This document shows, in pieces, positions 44,315 to 53,334 of a stretch of 64,000 bases of DNA (the stretch's first letter is position 1; the number at the start of each line of letters is the position of its first letter). This stretch comes from Bacteroidales bacterium. GTDB lineage: Bacteria > Bacteroidota > Bacteroidia > Bacteroidales > UBA1402. The notes beneath the pieces are model-generated. The model was given only the letters and a program-made list of their open reading frames with translations, made no database searches and was not told the origin of the DNA. Position numbers and translations under genes: made by a program. The stretch lies in assembly GCA_017468435.1 (NCBI GenBank), contig JAFUIP010000015.1, positions 1 to 64,000 of the forward strand, read 5' to 3'.

Positions 44315-45640
44315 ATGATGACTATGAGAAAAACGCCCATTGATGCCCAAACCGTGCAATCGGTTATCGACAGTTTTAACTTGCCCGAATTCGGCAAAGC
44401 CACCATCCGCGAAGTGGTAGCCATGACCAATATGATCGAAAAACAAAGCGGTGAGCGCTATATCCGCATGGAAATGGGCGTACCAGGACTACCTCCATCA
44501 GAAGTGGGCGTACAAGCTGAAATCCAAGCGCTTAACAAGGGCGTTGCCTCCATTTATCCATTGTTGGACGGACTGCCCGAACTAAAAAGCGAAGCTTCTC
44601 GTTTTATCAAGGCTTTCATCGACGTGGATGTTCCCGCCAACAATTGCGTTCCTGTAACCGGCTCTATGCAAGGCACTTTCACCTCTTTCCTCACTTGTAG
44701 CCAATGCGACAGGAAGAAAGACACCATTCTTTTTATAGACCCGGGCTTTTCCGTACAGAAGCAACAATTGCTGGTATTGGGCTGTAAATACGAGAGTTTC
44801 GATGTGTATCATCACAGAGGCGAGGCGTTGCGCAGCAAACTGGAAAGCATCTTAAGCAAGGGAAATATTTCGGCCATGATTTATTCGAATCCCAACAATC
44901 CGGGATGGTTTTGCCTGCAAGACAGCGAATTACAAATCATCGGAGAATTAGCCACCAAGTATCAGACCATCGTGTTGGAAGACCTTGCCTATTTCGCCAT
45001 GGACTTCCGCAAAGATTTGGGAAGGCCTTTCCAAGCGCCCTTCCAGCCCACCATAGCCAAATACACCGACCACTATATCTTGCTTATTTCAGGCTCGAAG
45101 GCTTTCAGTTACGCCGGACAGCGCATAGGCGTGGCAGCGATTTCAGAGGCCCTGTATCGTCACGAATACGAAGATTTGAAGCAACATTATGGCGTGGCCT
45201 CTTTTGGCAATGTGTTCGTAAACCGCGTGCTGTATGCGCTCTCGTCGGGCACCAGTCATTCGGCGCAATATGCCTTAGCCGCCATGATGAAAGCCGCCAG
45301 CGATGGTCAATATCGTTTCTTGGAAGACGTGAAAGTGTACGGAGAACGCGCCCGCATCGTCAAGGAGCATTTTCTGAAAAACGGTTTTTACATCGTGTAC
45401 GACAACGACTTAGGCGAAGATCTGGCCGACGGATTCTACTTTACCGTCAATTATCCCGGCATGACAGGCGGCCAGTTGATGAAAGAATTGATGTTTTACG
45501 GCATCAGCACCGTATCGCTCGAAACCACGGGCAGCCAACAAGAAGGTCTCCGTATTTGCACCTCTTTTATTAAGGATACACAATACGAAGACCTGGCATA
45601 TCGTCTGAAGGCCTTTCATCAAGACCATCCCGTCGATTAG
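44315..45640 (+). CDS. Class I/II PLP-dependent aminotransferase
   Basis: This 441-residue protein has fold type I aminotransferase features: VTGSMQGTFTSF, YSNPNNPGWFCL (substrate/PLP-binding N), LEDLAYFAMDF with the PLP Asp-x-x-Tyr, and the lysine in ISGSKAFSYAGQRIG. A C-terminal Arg in EGLRICTSF would bind the substrate carboxylate. It starts 14 nt after a -7 box; ATG 44324 is an alternative. Family resemblance is to aspartate/aromatic-type aminotransferases, but the substrate is not predictable. It converges with pepT 3 nt away. Confidence 0.87.
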   Translation: MMTMRKTPIDAQTVQSVIDSFNLPEFGKATIREVVAMTNMIEKQSGERYIRMEMGVPGLPPSEVGVQAEIQALNKGVASIYPLLDGLPELKSEASRFIKAFIDVDVPANNCVPVTGSMQGTFTSFLTCSQCDRKKDTILFIDPGFSVQKQQLLVLGCKYESFDVYHHRGEALRSKLESILSKGNISAMIYSNPNNPGWFCLQDSELQIIGELATKYQTIVLEDLAYFAMDFRKDLGRPFQAPFQPTIAKYTDHYILLISGSKAFSYAGQRIGVAAISEALYRHEYEDLKQHYGVASFGNVFVNRVLYALSSGTSHSAQYALAAMMKAASDGQYRFLEDVKVYGERARIVKEHFLKNGFYIVYDNDLGEDLADGFYFTVNYPGMTGGQLMKELMFYGISTVSLETTGSQQEGLRICTSFIKDTQYEDLAYRLKAFHQDHPVD

Positions 45641-45643
45641 GAT

Positions 45644-46864
45644 TTATCGAGCCAATTCGCAGATTTTCAAGATAGTCTGCATAGCCTTTTCGGCCGAAGC
45701 AATGGGCAGATACTCAAAACGTCCGTGGAAGTTCAGGCCACCGGCAAAAATATTGGGGCAAGGCAATCCCATGAACGACAGGCGCGCACCGTCCGTACCG
45801 CCACGAATGGGCTTCACCTTGCATTCCACGCCCACGGCCTGCATGGCCTCGATGGCCAGATTCACCACGTGCATATTGTCGGGCTCGATCATCTCGCGCA
45901 TATTGTAGTACTGATCTTTCAGCGTGAGCGTGGCCGTACCTTCTCCAAATTCATTGTTGATTTTGTTCACCAAGTGCGTCATTTCTTTTTTGCGACGTTC
46001 GAAAGTGGCGCGGTCGTGATCGCGGATAATATAGGTAAGCGTAGCTTCTTCCACCGTTCCGTTCATGGAAATAAGATGATAGAAACCTTCGTAACCTTCG
46101 GTATGTTCGGGCGTTTCGTGACGAGGCAACATATTGGCAAACTGACCGGCTACACGAATGGCATTCAACATTTTATGCTTGGCATAACCCGGATGCACGT
46201 TGCAACCTTTGAACTGAATCTTGGCCGAAGCCGCGTTGAAGTTTTCAAATTCCAATTCTCCCAAATCGCCGCCGTCCATGGTATAAGCCCAATCGGCAGC
46301 AAAAGCATCCACATCGAAATGATCGGCTCCTTTACCGATTTCTTCGTCGGGCGTAAAGCCAACGCGAATCTTACCATGCTTGATTTCAGGATGTTGCACC
46401 AAATATTCCATGGCTGTCACAATTTCTGCGATACCGGCTTTATCGTCGGCGCCCAGCAGAGTCTTTCCGTTGGTACAAACAATGTCTTGGCCTACAAATT
46501 GCAGAATTTCAGGAAATTGATTCACACTGAGAACGATGTTTTCTTCCGCATTCAGCACGATATCTTTCCCATCATAATTCTTGATAATCTGAGGTTTAAC
46601 CTTACGGCCCGACATATCGGGGCTGGTATCCATGTGCGCAATAAAACCGACAACAGGACGATCCTCCTCACAATTGGCAGGCAGCGTAGCCATCAGATAG
46701 CCATTGGAATCGAGGCTGACATCTTGCAAACCAATGCTCTTCAACTCTTCTGCCAAGACTTGGGCAAAAGCCATCTGACCGGGCGTACTGGGCACCAAAT
46801 CTGTTTCCTCATTCGACTGTGTGTCGTATTGGACATAATTCAAAAAACGATCTATCAATTGCAT
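45644..46864 (-). CDS. pepT: Peptidase T (tripeptidase)
   Basis: I start at the ATG at 46864 ([21 protein letters not shown]), giving 406 residues. The M20B zinc sites are present: [20 protein letters not shown], and [27 protein letters not shown] near the end completes the set. It removes the N-terminal residue from tripeptides in the cytoplasm. With the POT transporter and C69 dipeptidase it fits peptide use. A TAACTTTG -7 box lies just upstream at 46886-46893. Confidence 0.93.
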   Translation of the reverse strand: MQLIDRFLNYVQYDTQSNEETDLVPSTPGQMAFAQVLAEELKSIGLQDVSLDSNGYLMATLPANCEEDRPVVGFIAHMDTSPDMSGRKVKPQIIKNYDGKDIVLNAEENIVLSVNQFPEILQFVGQDIVCTNGKTLLGADDKAGIAEIVTAMEYLVQHPEIKHGKIRVGFTPDEEIGKGADHFDVDAFAADWAYTMDGGDLGELEFENFNAASAKIQFKGCNVHPGYAKHKMLNAIRVAGQFANMLPRHETPEHTEGYEGFYHLISMNGTVEEATLTYIIRDHDRATFERRKKEMTHLVNKINNEFGEGTATLTLKDQYYNMREMIEPDNMHVVNLAIEAMQAVGVECKVKPIRGGTDGARLSFMGLPCPNIFAGGLNFHGRFEYLPIASAEKAMQTILKICELAR

Positions 46865-46885
46865 ATTATTACATTTTAGGGGCCG

Positions 46886-46893
46886 CAAAGTTA
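46886..46893 (-). promoter_or_regulatory. -7 box of pepT
   Basis: Minus strand reads TAACTTTG, 22 nt before the pepT start. The match to TAnnTTTG is complete; -33 is weak. Confidence 0.55.
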
Positions 46894-46967
46894 CAATATT
46901 TTTCGCTTGAAAATTAATAAGATGACAGCTTTCTCCCATCATTCTCGAAAAAAATAATGAATAAGCG

Positions 46968-46998
46968 TTTGTGGTTTAAAAATTAATCTTTTCCTTTG
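46968..46998 (+). promoter_or_regulatory. Promoter of the leu operon
   Basis: TTTG (46968-46971), 19 nt, then TTCCTTTG (46991-46998): one mismatch to the -7 consensus at ideal spacing. It would start transcription near 47005, about 40 nt before the leader peptide. Confidence 0.65.
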
Positions 46999-47047
46999 CG
47001 TCGATTTTGAAAAGCGCGCTTGCGCCATCAAGCCAATAAAAATAAAC

Positions 47048-47125
47048 ATGAACCAAACTTCCATTATTCTGCTAAGCGGTATTATTCTGTTGTCTGAAGA
47101 GAACGGAAGCGATGGTCGTATGTAG
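47048..47125 (+). CDS. leuL: Leucine/isoleucine leader peptide of the leu operon
   Basis: This 25-codon frame begins with ATG at 47048 and stops with TAG at 47123-47125. The residues run MNQTS-IILL-SG-IILL-S followed by EENGSDGRM. Eight of its first fifteen residues are Ile or Leu, in two identical four-residue blocks coded by ATT ATT CTG CTA and ATT ATT CTG TTG. It is too short for a normal gene and stands between the operon promoter and an intrinsic terminator. That is the design of a ribosome-mediated attenuation leader: stalling at Ile or Leu codons would change mRNA folding. The peptide itself needs no function. The name leuL follows enterobacterial practice. Confidence 0.8.
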   Translation: MNQTSIILLSGIILLSEENGSDGRM

Positions 47126-47187
47126 TGATATTGTAACAGTTGAATATTGACAGGCCTTTCGCTTCCGAGCGGGAGGCTTTTTATTTT
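47105..47187 (+). promoter_or_regulatory. Attenuator: antiterminator and terminator hairpins
   Basis: The terminator stem (GCCTTTCGCT, 47154-47163, with AGCGGGAGGC, 47168-47177; ten pairs including two G-U, TCCG loop) is followed by TTTTTATTTT up to 47187. The start codon of leuA is 8 nt later. GGAAGCG at 47105-47111, at the end of the leader peptide, is exactly complementary to CGCTTCC at 47160-47166 on the terminator's left arm. Pairing of those would prevent the terminator. A ribosome stalled at the Ile/Leu block ends about 12-30 nt upstream, leaving that arm free; a ribosome that reaches the stop would cover it. Confidence 0.78.
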
Positions 47188-47194
47188 GAACAAA

Positions 47195-48691
47195 ATGAGC
47201 GATAGATTATTTATTTTCGACACCACCCTCAGAGACGGCGAGCAAGTGCCCGGCTGCCAGTTGAACACCATTGAGAAGATTCAGGTAGCCAAGCAGTTGG
47301 AAGCATTGGGTGTAGATGTGATCGAAGCCGGATTTCCTGTATCGAGCCCCGGCGATTTCAATTCGGTCATCGAAATTTCGAAAGCGGTCACCTGGCCTAC
47401 CATTTGCGCCTTGACCCGAGCCATCCAGAACGACATCGACGTGGCCGTGGAAGCGCTTCGATTCGCCAAGCACAAACGTATTCACACCGGCATTGGCACT
47501 TCCGATGCGCACATTCGTTATAAATTCAATGCCACACAAGACGAAATCATAGAAAGGGCCGTGGCTGCCGTGAAGTATGCCCGCCGTTTTGTGGACGAAG
47601 TGGAATTCTACGCAGAAGATGCCGGACGCACCGACAATGCTTATTTGGCTCGCGTGGTAGAAGCTGTCATCAAGGCCGGTGCGCGTATCATCAACATTCC
47701 CGACACCACAGGTTATTGTCTGCCGCAGGAATATGGCGATAAAATCAAGTATCTGATGGAAAATGTCAATGGTATCGATAAAGCCATTATCTCTACGCAT
47801 TGTCACAACGATTTGGGCATGGCCACCGCCAACACCATGGCCGGCGTCATCAACGGAGCGCGTCAGGTGGAAGTGACCATCAACGGTATTGGAGAACGCG
47901 CGGGCAACACTTCGCTCGAAGAAGTGGCCATGATTGTGAAATGTCACAAGGGCCTGAACATAGAAACCAACCTCAACACCAAACAGATTTATCCTATCAG
48001 TCGCTTGGTTTCCAGCCTGATGAACATGCCCGTGCAACCCAACAAAGCCATCGTCGGACGCAATGCCTTTGCGCATTCTTCGGGCATACACCAAGACGGC
48101 GTGCTGAAAAACACCAATACTTACGAAATCATCGACCCGCACGATGTGGGCATAGACGACAATGCCATCGTACTGACTGCGCGCAGCGGACGAGCCGCCT
48201 TGAAAAACCGACTGAAAATGCTTGGCGTGGAATTGAATCAAGAAAAACTGGACCTCATCTACGAAGAATTCCTTAAATTGGCCGACAAGAAAAAAGACAT
48301 CAACGACGACGATATTTTGCTCTTGGCCGGTGCCGACCGTACGCTGAACCATCGTATCAAACTGGAATACCTGCAAGTGACCAGTGGCGTGGGCGTACAA
48401 TCGGTGGCCAGTCTCGGACTGAATATCTCGGGCGAACATTTCGAGGCCTGCGCTTCGGGAAACGGCCCTATAGACGCCGCCATCAAAGCATTGAAGAAAA
48501 TCATAGACCGTCACATGGAGTTGAAGGAATTCACCATCCAGGCCATCAGCAAGGGAAGCGACGATATGGGAAAGGTTCACATGCAAGTGGAGTACAACGG
48601 CCATATTTACTACGGTTTCGGCGCCAACACCGATATCATTGCCGCTTCGGTAGAAGCTTACATCGATTGTATCAACAAATTTAAATTATAA
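47195..48691 (+). CDS. leuA: 2-isopropylmalate synthase
   Basis: I start at the ATG at 47195 ([20 protein letters not shown]), giving 498 residues. The HMGL-like TIM barrel carries DTTLRDGEQ at residues 9-17, and the metal site His pair appears in STHCHNDLG. The motif [12 protein letters not shown] follows. A C-terminal LeuA regulatory domain (about residues 380-498) should bind leucine for feedback inhibition. It condenses 2-oxoisovalerate with acetyl-CoA, the first committed step to leucine. First gene of the five-gene operon, directly after the attenuator, 4 nt before leuC. Confidence 0.93.
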   Translation: MSDRLFIFDTTLRDGEQVPGCQLNTIEKIQVAKQLEALGVDVIEAGFPVSSPGDFNSVIEISKAVTWPTICALTRAIQNDIDVAVEALRFAKHKRIHTGIGTSDAHIRYKFNATQDEIIERAVAAVKYARRFVDEVEFYAEDAGRTDNAYLARVVEAVIKAGARIINIPDTTGYCLPQEYGDKIKYLMENVNGIDKAIISTHCHNDLGMATANTMAGVINGARQVEVTINGIGERAGNTSLEEVAMIVKCHKGLNIETNLNTKQIYPISRLVSSLMNMPVQPNKAIVGRNAFAHSSGIHQDGVLKNTNTYEIIDPHDVGIDDNAIVLTARSGRAALKNRLKMLGVELNQEKLDLIYEEFLKLADKKKDINDDDILLLAGADRTLNHRIKLEYLQVTSGVGVQSVASLGLNISGEHFEACASGNGPIDAAIKALKKIIDRHMELKEFTIQAISKGSDDMGKVHMQVEYNGHIYYGFGANTDIIAASVEAYIDCINKFKL

Positions 48692-48695
48692 GGAA

Positions 48696-50087
48696 ATGAA
48701 CACCTTATTCGACAAAATCTGGAACGCGCACGTGGTGCAGGAAGTGAACGAAGGCCCGACGCAACTTTACATTGACAGGCTTTATTGTCACGAAGTGACC
48801 AGCCCGCAGGCTTTCGAAGGCATGCGACAAAGAGGTTTGAAATGTTTCCGTCCGGAGAAGATTTTCTGCATGCCCGACCATAACACACCCACCGAAAACC
48901 AAGACAAACCCATTCGAGACGAGGTTTCGCGCCAACAAGTGGAGACCTTGGAAAAAAATGCCAAAGACTTCGGTTTGAATCACTTCGGATTGATGCATCC
49001 CAAGAACGGAATTATTCACGTGGTGGGTCCGGAAAGAGGATTGACCCTTCCCGGCATGACCATCGTTTGCGGTGATTCGCACACCTCTACACACGGAGCC
49101 ATGGGAGCTGTGGCTTTCGGCATAGGCACCAGCGAGGTAGAAATGGTGATGGCTTCGCAATGTATTTTGCAGATGCGACCCAAAACCATGAGAATCAACA
49201 TAGAAGGCACATTAGGCAAAGGCGTGAGTGCCAAAGACATGGCCTTATACATCATTGCTCGCCTGACTACCGGCGGCGCCACCGGATACTTTGTCGAATA
49301 CGCCGGACAAGCCGTACGCGAACTTTCGATGGAAGGACGTCTGACGCTTTGTAACCTCAGCATTGAAATGGGCGCTCGCGGTGGCATGATTGCGCCCGAC
49401 GAAAAGACTTTTGCCTACTTGAAAGGCAAGGAATATGCGCCCAAAGGCGAAGATTGGGAACGCGCACTGGCCTATTGGAAAACACTTAAAAGCGAGGATG
49501 ACGCTGTTTTCGACAAGGAAGTTTATTTCGATGCTTCCGACATTGAACCCATGATTACTTATGGCACCAATCCGGGCATGGGTATGGGCATTACGCAAGA
49601 GATTCCTGCCGTGCCCGAAGACGAAGCTTCGCGTCAATCTTTCCAAAAATCATTGGATTATATGGGATTCCAAGCGGGTGAAAAATTGCTCGGCAAGCCG
49701 GTGGATTATGTTTTTCTGGGCGCTTGCACCAATGGTCGCATAGAAGATTTCCGCGCTTTCGCCTCTATCGTAAAAGGTCGACACAAAGCCGACAATATCG
49801 TGGCTTGGTTGGTACCCGGCTCTTGGGCAGTGAAACAACAGATTGAAGCAGAAGGACTTGACAAAATATTGAAGGAAGCCGGTTTCGAAATTCGTCAACC
49901 GGGATGCTCGGCTTGCTTAGCCATGAACGAGGACAAGATTCCCGCCGGAAAGTACGCCGTTTCTACCAGCAACCGCAACTTTGAAGGACGTCAGGGTCCC
50001 GGCTCGAGAACCTTGCTGGCCAGTCCGCAGACCGCGGCGGCCGCCGCGGTCTGCGGGCGCATCACCGACCCACGCAGTCTTCTTTAA
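48696..50087 (+). CDS. leuC: 3-isopropylmalate dehydratase large subunit
   Basis: This 463-residue aconitase-family protein has [18 protein letters not shown] and GCSACLAMN with the cluster cysteines. It holds the 4Fe-4S cluster and, with LeuD, converts 2- to 3-isopropylmalate; the same complex usually also acts on citramalate. Near its 3' end a 32-bp perfect palindrome (50025-50056) is embedded in the codons for a Thr-Ala-Ala-Ala-Ala-Ala-Val run, a conserved site of the family. It is 4 nt after leuA and 29 nt before leuD. Confidence 0.93.
   Translation: MNTLFDKIWNAHVVQEVNEGPTQLYIDRLYCHEVTSPQAFEGMRQRGLKCFRPEKIFCMPDHNTPTENQDKPIRDEVSRQQVETLEKNAKDFGLNHFGLMHPKNGIIHVVGPERGLTLPGMTIVCGDSHTSTHGAMGAVAFGIGTSEVEMVMASQCILQMRPKTMRINIEGTLGKGVSAKDMALYIIARLTTGGATGYFVEYAGQAVRELSMEGRLTLCNLSIEMGARGGMIAPDEKTFAYLKGKEYAPKGEDWERALAYWKTLKSEDDAVFDKEVYFDASDIEPMITYGTNPGMGMGITQEIPAVPEDEASRQSFQKSLDYMGFQAGEKLLGKPVDYVFLGACTNGRIEDFRAFASIVKGRHKADNIVAWLVPGSWAVKQQIEAEGLDKILKEAGFEIRQPGCSACLAMNEDKIPAGKYAVSTSNRNFEGRQGPGSRTLLASPQTAAAAAVCGRITDPRSLL
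50025..50056. repeat. Perfect 32-bp palindrome inside the end of leuC
   Basis: Bases 50025-50040 (CCGCAGACCGCGGCGG) are exactly complementary to 50041-50056. It lies in the codons for [11 protein letters not shown] near the leuC C-terminus and is almost pure G+C. The amino acids are conserved in the family, so protein constraint explains part of it, but not the codon choice. A stem here could stabilise or pause mRNA before leuD. Confidence 0.85.
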
Positions 50088-50116
50088 TCATCTTTCCATC
50101 AGAAAACCAGAACATT

Positions 50117-50716
50117 ATGAAACAGTCATTCCATATCATCACCAGTACTTGCGTGCCGCTTCCTTTGGAAAACATCGACACCGACCAGATTATTCCTGCC
50201 CGTTTCCTGAAAGCCACCACGCGCGACGAGAAATTCTTCGGAGACAACTTGTTCCGCGATTGGCGTTACCGAAAAGACGGCAGTCTCAACCCCGACTTCG
50301 TGCTCAACGACGCCCGCTTCAGCGGCGAGATATTAGTAGCAGGAAAGAACTTCGGTTCTGGCTCGAGCCGTGAACATGCTGCCTGGGCCATTGCGGGTTA
50401 CGGATTTCGCGTGGTGGTAAGCAGCTTCTTTGCCGACATTCACAAAAACAACGAACTCAACAATTTCGTGCTGCCCGTGGTGGTAAGCGAAGATTTCTTG
50501 CAGGAACTGTTCCGCTGCATTTTTGAAAACCCCGACACCCAAGTGGAAGTAAATCTGCCCGAGCAGCGCATCACCAATCTGTCGAACGGACGCAGCGAAC
50601 ATTTCGACATCAACGCCTACAAAAAGCACTGCCTGATGAATGGCTTGGATGATATAGATTTTTTGGTTGAAAATCAAGACAAAACACAATTATGGGAGCA
50701 ACAGCACAATTCATAG
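50117..50716 (+). CDS. leuD: 3-isopropylmalate dehydratase small subunit
   Basis: This 199-residue protein has the swivelling-domain signatures NIDTDQIIPARFLK and GKNFGSGSSREHAAWAI. It forms the active enzyme with LeuC. Length matches the LeuD family (about 195-210). Its 3' end overlaps cimA by 25 bp, so the two are likely co-translated. Confidence 0.93.
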   Translation: MKQSFHIITSTCVPLPLENIDTDQIIPARFLKATTRDEKFFGDNLFRDWRYRKDGSLNPDFVLNDARFSGEILVAGKNFGSGSSREHAAWAIAGYGFRVVVSSFFADIHKNNELNNFVLPVVVSEDFLQELFRCIFENPDTQVEVNLPEQRITNLSNGRSEHFDINAYKKHCLMNGLDDIDFLVENQDKTQLWEQQHNS

Positions 50717-52230
50717 AATTTCTCGATACCACCCTGCGCGATGGTGAACAAACCAGCGGCGTTTCTTTCGTTCCTCACGAAAAGCTTCTGATAGCCAACC
50801 TCTTGCTTGAAAATCTGAAAATCGATCGCATCGAGGTTGCCTCTGCCCGCGTTTCTCAAGGCGAACACGAAGCCGTAAAAATGATTTGCGAATGGGCCGC
50901 GCCTCGAGGTTTGCTCGAAAAGATTGAAGTACTTGGATTCATAGACGGAAAGAACTCTGTCGATTGGATTACGAGCGCCGGCGGAAAGGTGATGAATTTG
51001 CTTTGCAAAGGCAGCGAAAAGCATTGTCGTTGTCAACTCGGAAAGAGCTTGGAAGAACATCTGAAAGATATCAAAAACGTGCTCGATTACGCCGATAGCA
51101 AGGGCTTAACAGTGAACATTTACTTGGAAGACTGGAGCAACGGAATGGTCCACAGCCCTGAATATGTATTCCGTATGATGGACGCCTTGGCCACTTATCG
51201 CGTAAGGCGCTTCATGTTGCCCGACACCTTGGGCATTCTCAATCCGCTGCAAGTACACGATTTTATCGGCCAAATGACCAAACGCTATCCACTATTGCAT
51301 TTCGATTTCCATGCGCACAACGATTACGACTTGGCCGTGAGCAATGCCATCGCAGCAGCACTGGCCGGATGCAAGGGCATTCACACCACCATCAACGGTC
51401 TTGGCGAACGTGCCGGAAATGCGCCCATCGCCAGCGTGCAAGCCATTTTGAAAGATCATTTCGGCATCAGAACCAACATAGAGGAGACTTGCCTGAATGA
51501 AGTGAGCCGCGTGGTGGAATCTTACTCGGGCATCAGCATTCCGGCCAACGAACCCATTGTGGGAGAGCACGTTTTCACGCAAGTGGCCGGCATTCACGCC
51601 GATGGCGACAACAAGCAGAACCTGTATTGCAACGAACTTTTGCCTGAACGTTTCGGAAGAAAAAGAGAATATGCCTTGGGCAAGAACAGCGGCAAAGCCA
51701 GCATCCGCAAGAACCTCGAAGAATTGGGTTTGAACCTCGGAGAAGAAGCCATGCGCAAGGTGACGCAACGCATCATCGAACTGGGCGACAAAAAGGAACA
51801 AGTGACCGCCGAAGACCTGCCCTACATCGTGAGCGATGTGCTGAAACACGATGTCAAGGAAGACTTGGTGAAACTGAAAAGCTACATCGTCAATTTGGCA
51901 GCCGGACTGAAGCCCATGGCCACGCTCAAAATCGAAATCCGTGGCAAGGAATACGAAGAAAGCAGCAGCGGCGACGGACAGTACGATGCCTTTGTACGCG
52001 CGCTTCGCAAAGTATATAAGGTAACACTCGGCCGACGTTTTCCCATGCTTACCAACTACGCCGTCACCATTCCGCCCGGAGGTCGCACCGATGCCTTTGT
52101 ACAAACCGTCATCAGCTGGAACCACGAAGGCAAAGACTTCCGCACCAGAGGCTTGGATGCCGACCAGACCGAAGCCGCCATCAAGGCTACGCTAAAAATG
52201 TTGAACATGATTGAAGAAGATTACGACTAA
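50692..52230 (+). CDS. cimA: (R)-citramalate synthase-like (second LeuA-family enzyme)
   Basis: This 512-residue protein is a paralogue of leuA in the same operon. It has [24 protein letters not shown] (metal His pair), [10 protein letters not shown] and a C-terminal regulatory domain (about 395-512). The longer, CimA-like domain and placement between leuD and leuB favour citramalate synthase, which joins pyruvate and acetyl-CoA. LeuCD and LeuB then convert citramalate to 2-oxobutyrate, giving a threonine-independent isoleucine route. Homocitrate or a second isopropylmalate synthase function cannot be excluded by sequence alone. The operon leader that counts both Ile and Leu codons supports the isoleucine role. 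Confidence 0.75.
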   Translation: MGATAQFIEFLDTTLRDGEQTSGVSFVPHEKLLIANLLLENLKIDRIEVASARVSQGEHEAVKMICEWAAPRGLLEKIEVLGFIDGKNSVDWITSAGGKVMNLLCKGSEKHCRCQLGKSLEEHLKDIKNVLDYADSKGLTVNIYLEDWSNGMVHSPEYVFRMMDALATYRVRRFMLPDTLGILNPLQVHDFIGQMTKRYPLLHFDFHAHNDYDLAVSNAIAAALAGCKGIHTTINGLGERAGNAPIASVQAILKDHFGIRTNIEETCLNEVSRVVESYSGISIPANEPIVGEHVFTQVAGIHADGDNKQNLYCNELLPERFGRKREYALGKNSGKASIRKNLEELGLNLGEEAMRKVTQRIIELGDKKEQVTAEDLPYIVSDVLKHDVKEDLVKLKSYIVNLAAGLKPMATLKIEIRGKEYEESSSGDGQYDAFVRALRKVYKVTLGRRFPMLTNYAVTIPPGGRTDAFVQTVISWNHEGKDFRTRGLDADQTEAAIKATLKMLNMIEEDYD

Positions 52231-52241
52231 ATATCATTGCT

Positions 52242-53303
52242 ATGAATCTGAAAATTGCCGTTTTAGCCGGAGATGGCATAGGCCCCGAAATCTCCGTGCA
52301 AGGCGTGAATGTCATGAAGGCCGTTTGCGAAAAATTCGCGCATCAGGTTAGTTTTGAAGATGCCATTTGTGGAGCTGCCGCCATCGATGCCGTGGGAGAT
52401 CCCTTTCCGCAAAGCACTTTCGAATGTTGCCAGCGCGCCGACGCCGTGCTTTTTTCTGCCGTTGGCGACCCCAAATACGACAACGATCCCAAGGCAAAAG
52501 TACGTCCCGAACAAGGCTTGTTGGCCATGCGAAAGAAACTCGGATTGTTTGCCAACATTCGTCCCGTAGAAACCTTTAAATGCTTGATTCACAAATCTCC
52601 TTTGCGTGCCGAGATTGTGGAGAACGCCGATTTCATCTGCATCCGCGAGCTGACAGGTGGCATGTATTTCGGCGAAAAATACCAAGACAACGACAAGGCT
52701 TACGACACCAATTTCTACACGCGTCACGAGATTGAACGCATCCTAAAACTCGCCTTCGAGTACGCCATGAAACGACGCCGTCACCTGACCGTGGTCGATA
52801 AGGCTAATGTGCTAGCATCTTCTAGATTATGGCGTCAGATTGCGCAAGAAATGGCTCCTCTTTATCCCGAAGTGAATACCGATTTTATGTACGTGGACAA
52901 TGCCGCCATGCGCATGATTCAAGAGCCTGCTTTCTTCGACGTGATGGTAACGGAAAACACTTTTGGCGACATTCTCACCGACGAAGGCTCCGTTATTAGC
53001 GGCTCCATGGGCTTGCTGGCTTCGGCCTCGACGGGAGAAAGCACACCGGTGTTCGAACCCATTCATGGCAGTTGGCCGCAAGCGAAAGGAAAGAACATTG
53101 CCAATCCTTTGGCGCAGATTCTGTCGGTGGCCATGTTGTTCGATTATTTCGATTTGAAAGAGGAAGCTGCCCTTGTTCGCCGGGCAGTGAACGCATCTTT
53201 GGATGCTTGCGTCCGCACACCGGAAATCCAGGTGGAAGGCGGCGCTCATTACGGCACCCGCGAAGTGGGCGAATGGATTGTTCGTTATATCAGACAAGCC
53301 TGA
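52242..53303 (+). CDS. leuB: 3-isopropylmalate dehydrogenase
   Basis: This 353-residue protein begins with [15 protein letters not shown] and has the substrate/metal motifs [16 protein letters not shown] [23 protein letters not shown] and the NAD-binding [16 protein letters not shown] region. It oxidatively decarboxylates 3-isopropylmalate and very likely the methylmalate of the citramalate route. It is the last gene of the operon, 11 nt after cimA, and converges on the LptD-like gene. No strong terminator is evident between 53304 and 53334. Confidence 0.93.
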   Translation: MNLKIAVLAGDGIGPEISVQGVNVMKAVCEKFAHQVSFEDAICGAAAIDAVGDPFPQSTFECCQRADAVLFSAVGDPKYDNDPKAKVRPEQGLLAMRKKLGLFANIRPVETFKCLIHKSPLRAEIVENADFICIRELTGGMYFGEKYQDNDKAYDTNFYTRHEIERILKLAFEYAMKRRRHLTVVDKANVLASSRLWRQIAQEMAPLYPEVNTDFMYVDNAAMRMIQEPAFFDVMVTENTFGDILTDEGSVISGSMGLLASASTGESTPVFEPIHGSWPQAKGKNIANPLAQILSVAMLFDYFDLKEEAALVRRAVNASLDACVRTPEIQVEGGAHYGTREVGEWIVRYIRQA

Positions 53304-53334
53304 GGAGTTCCCCATCCGGAAGAAGCCGCATCGC

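Noticed and set aside
47207..48604. Minus-strand 465-codon open frame across leuA
   Set aside because: Antisense of leuA, whose motifs are complete.
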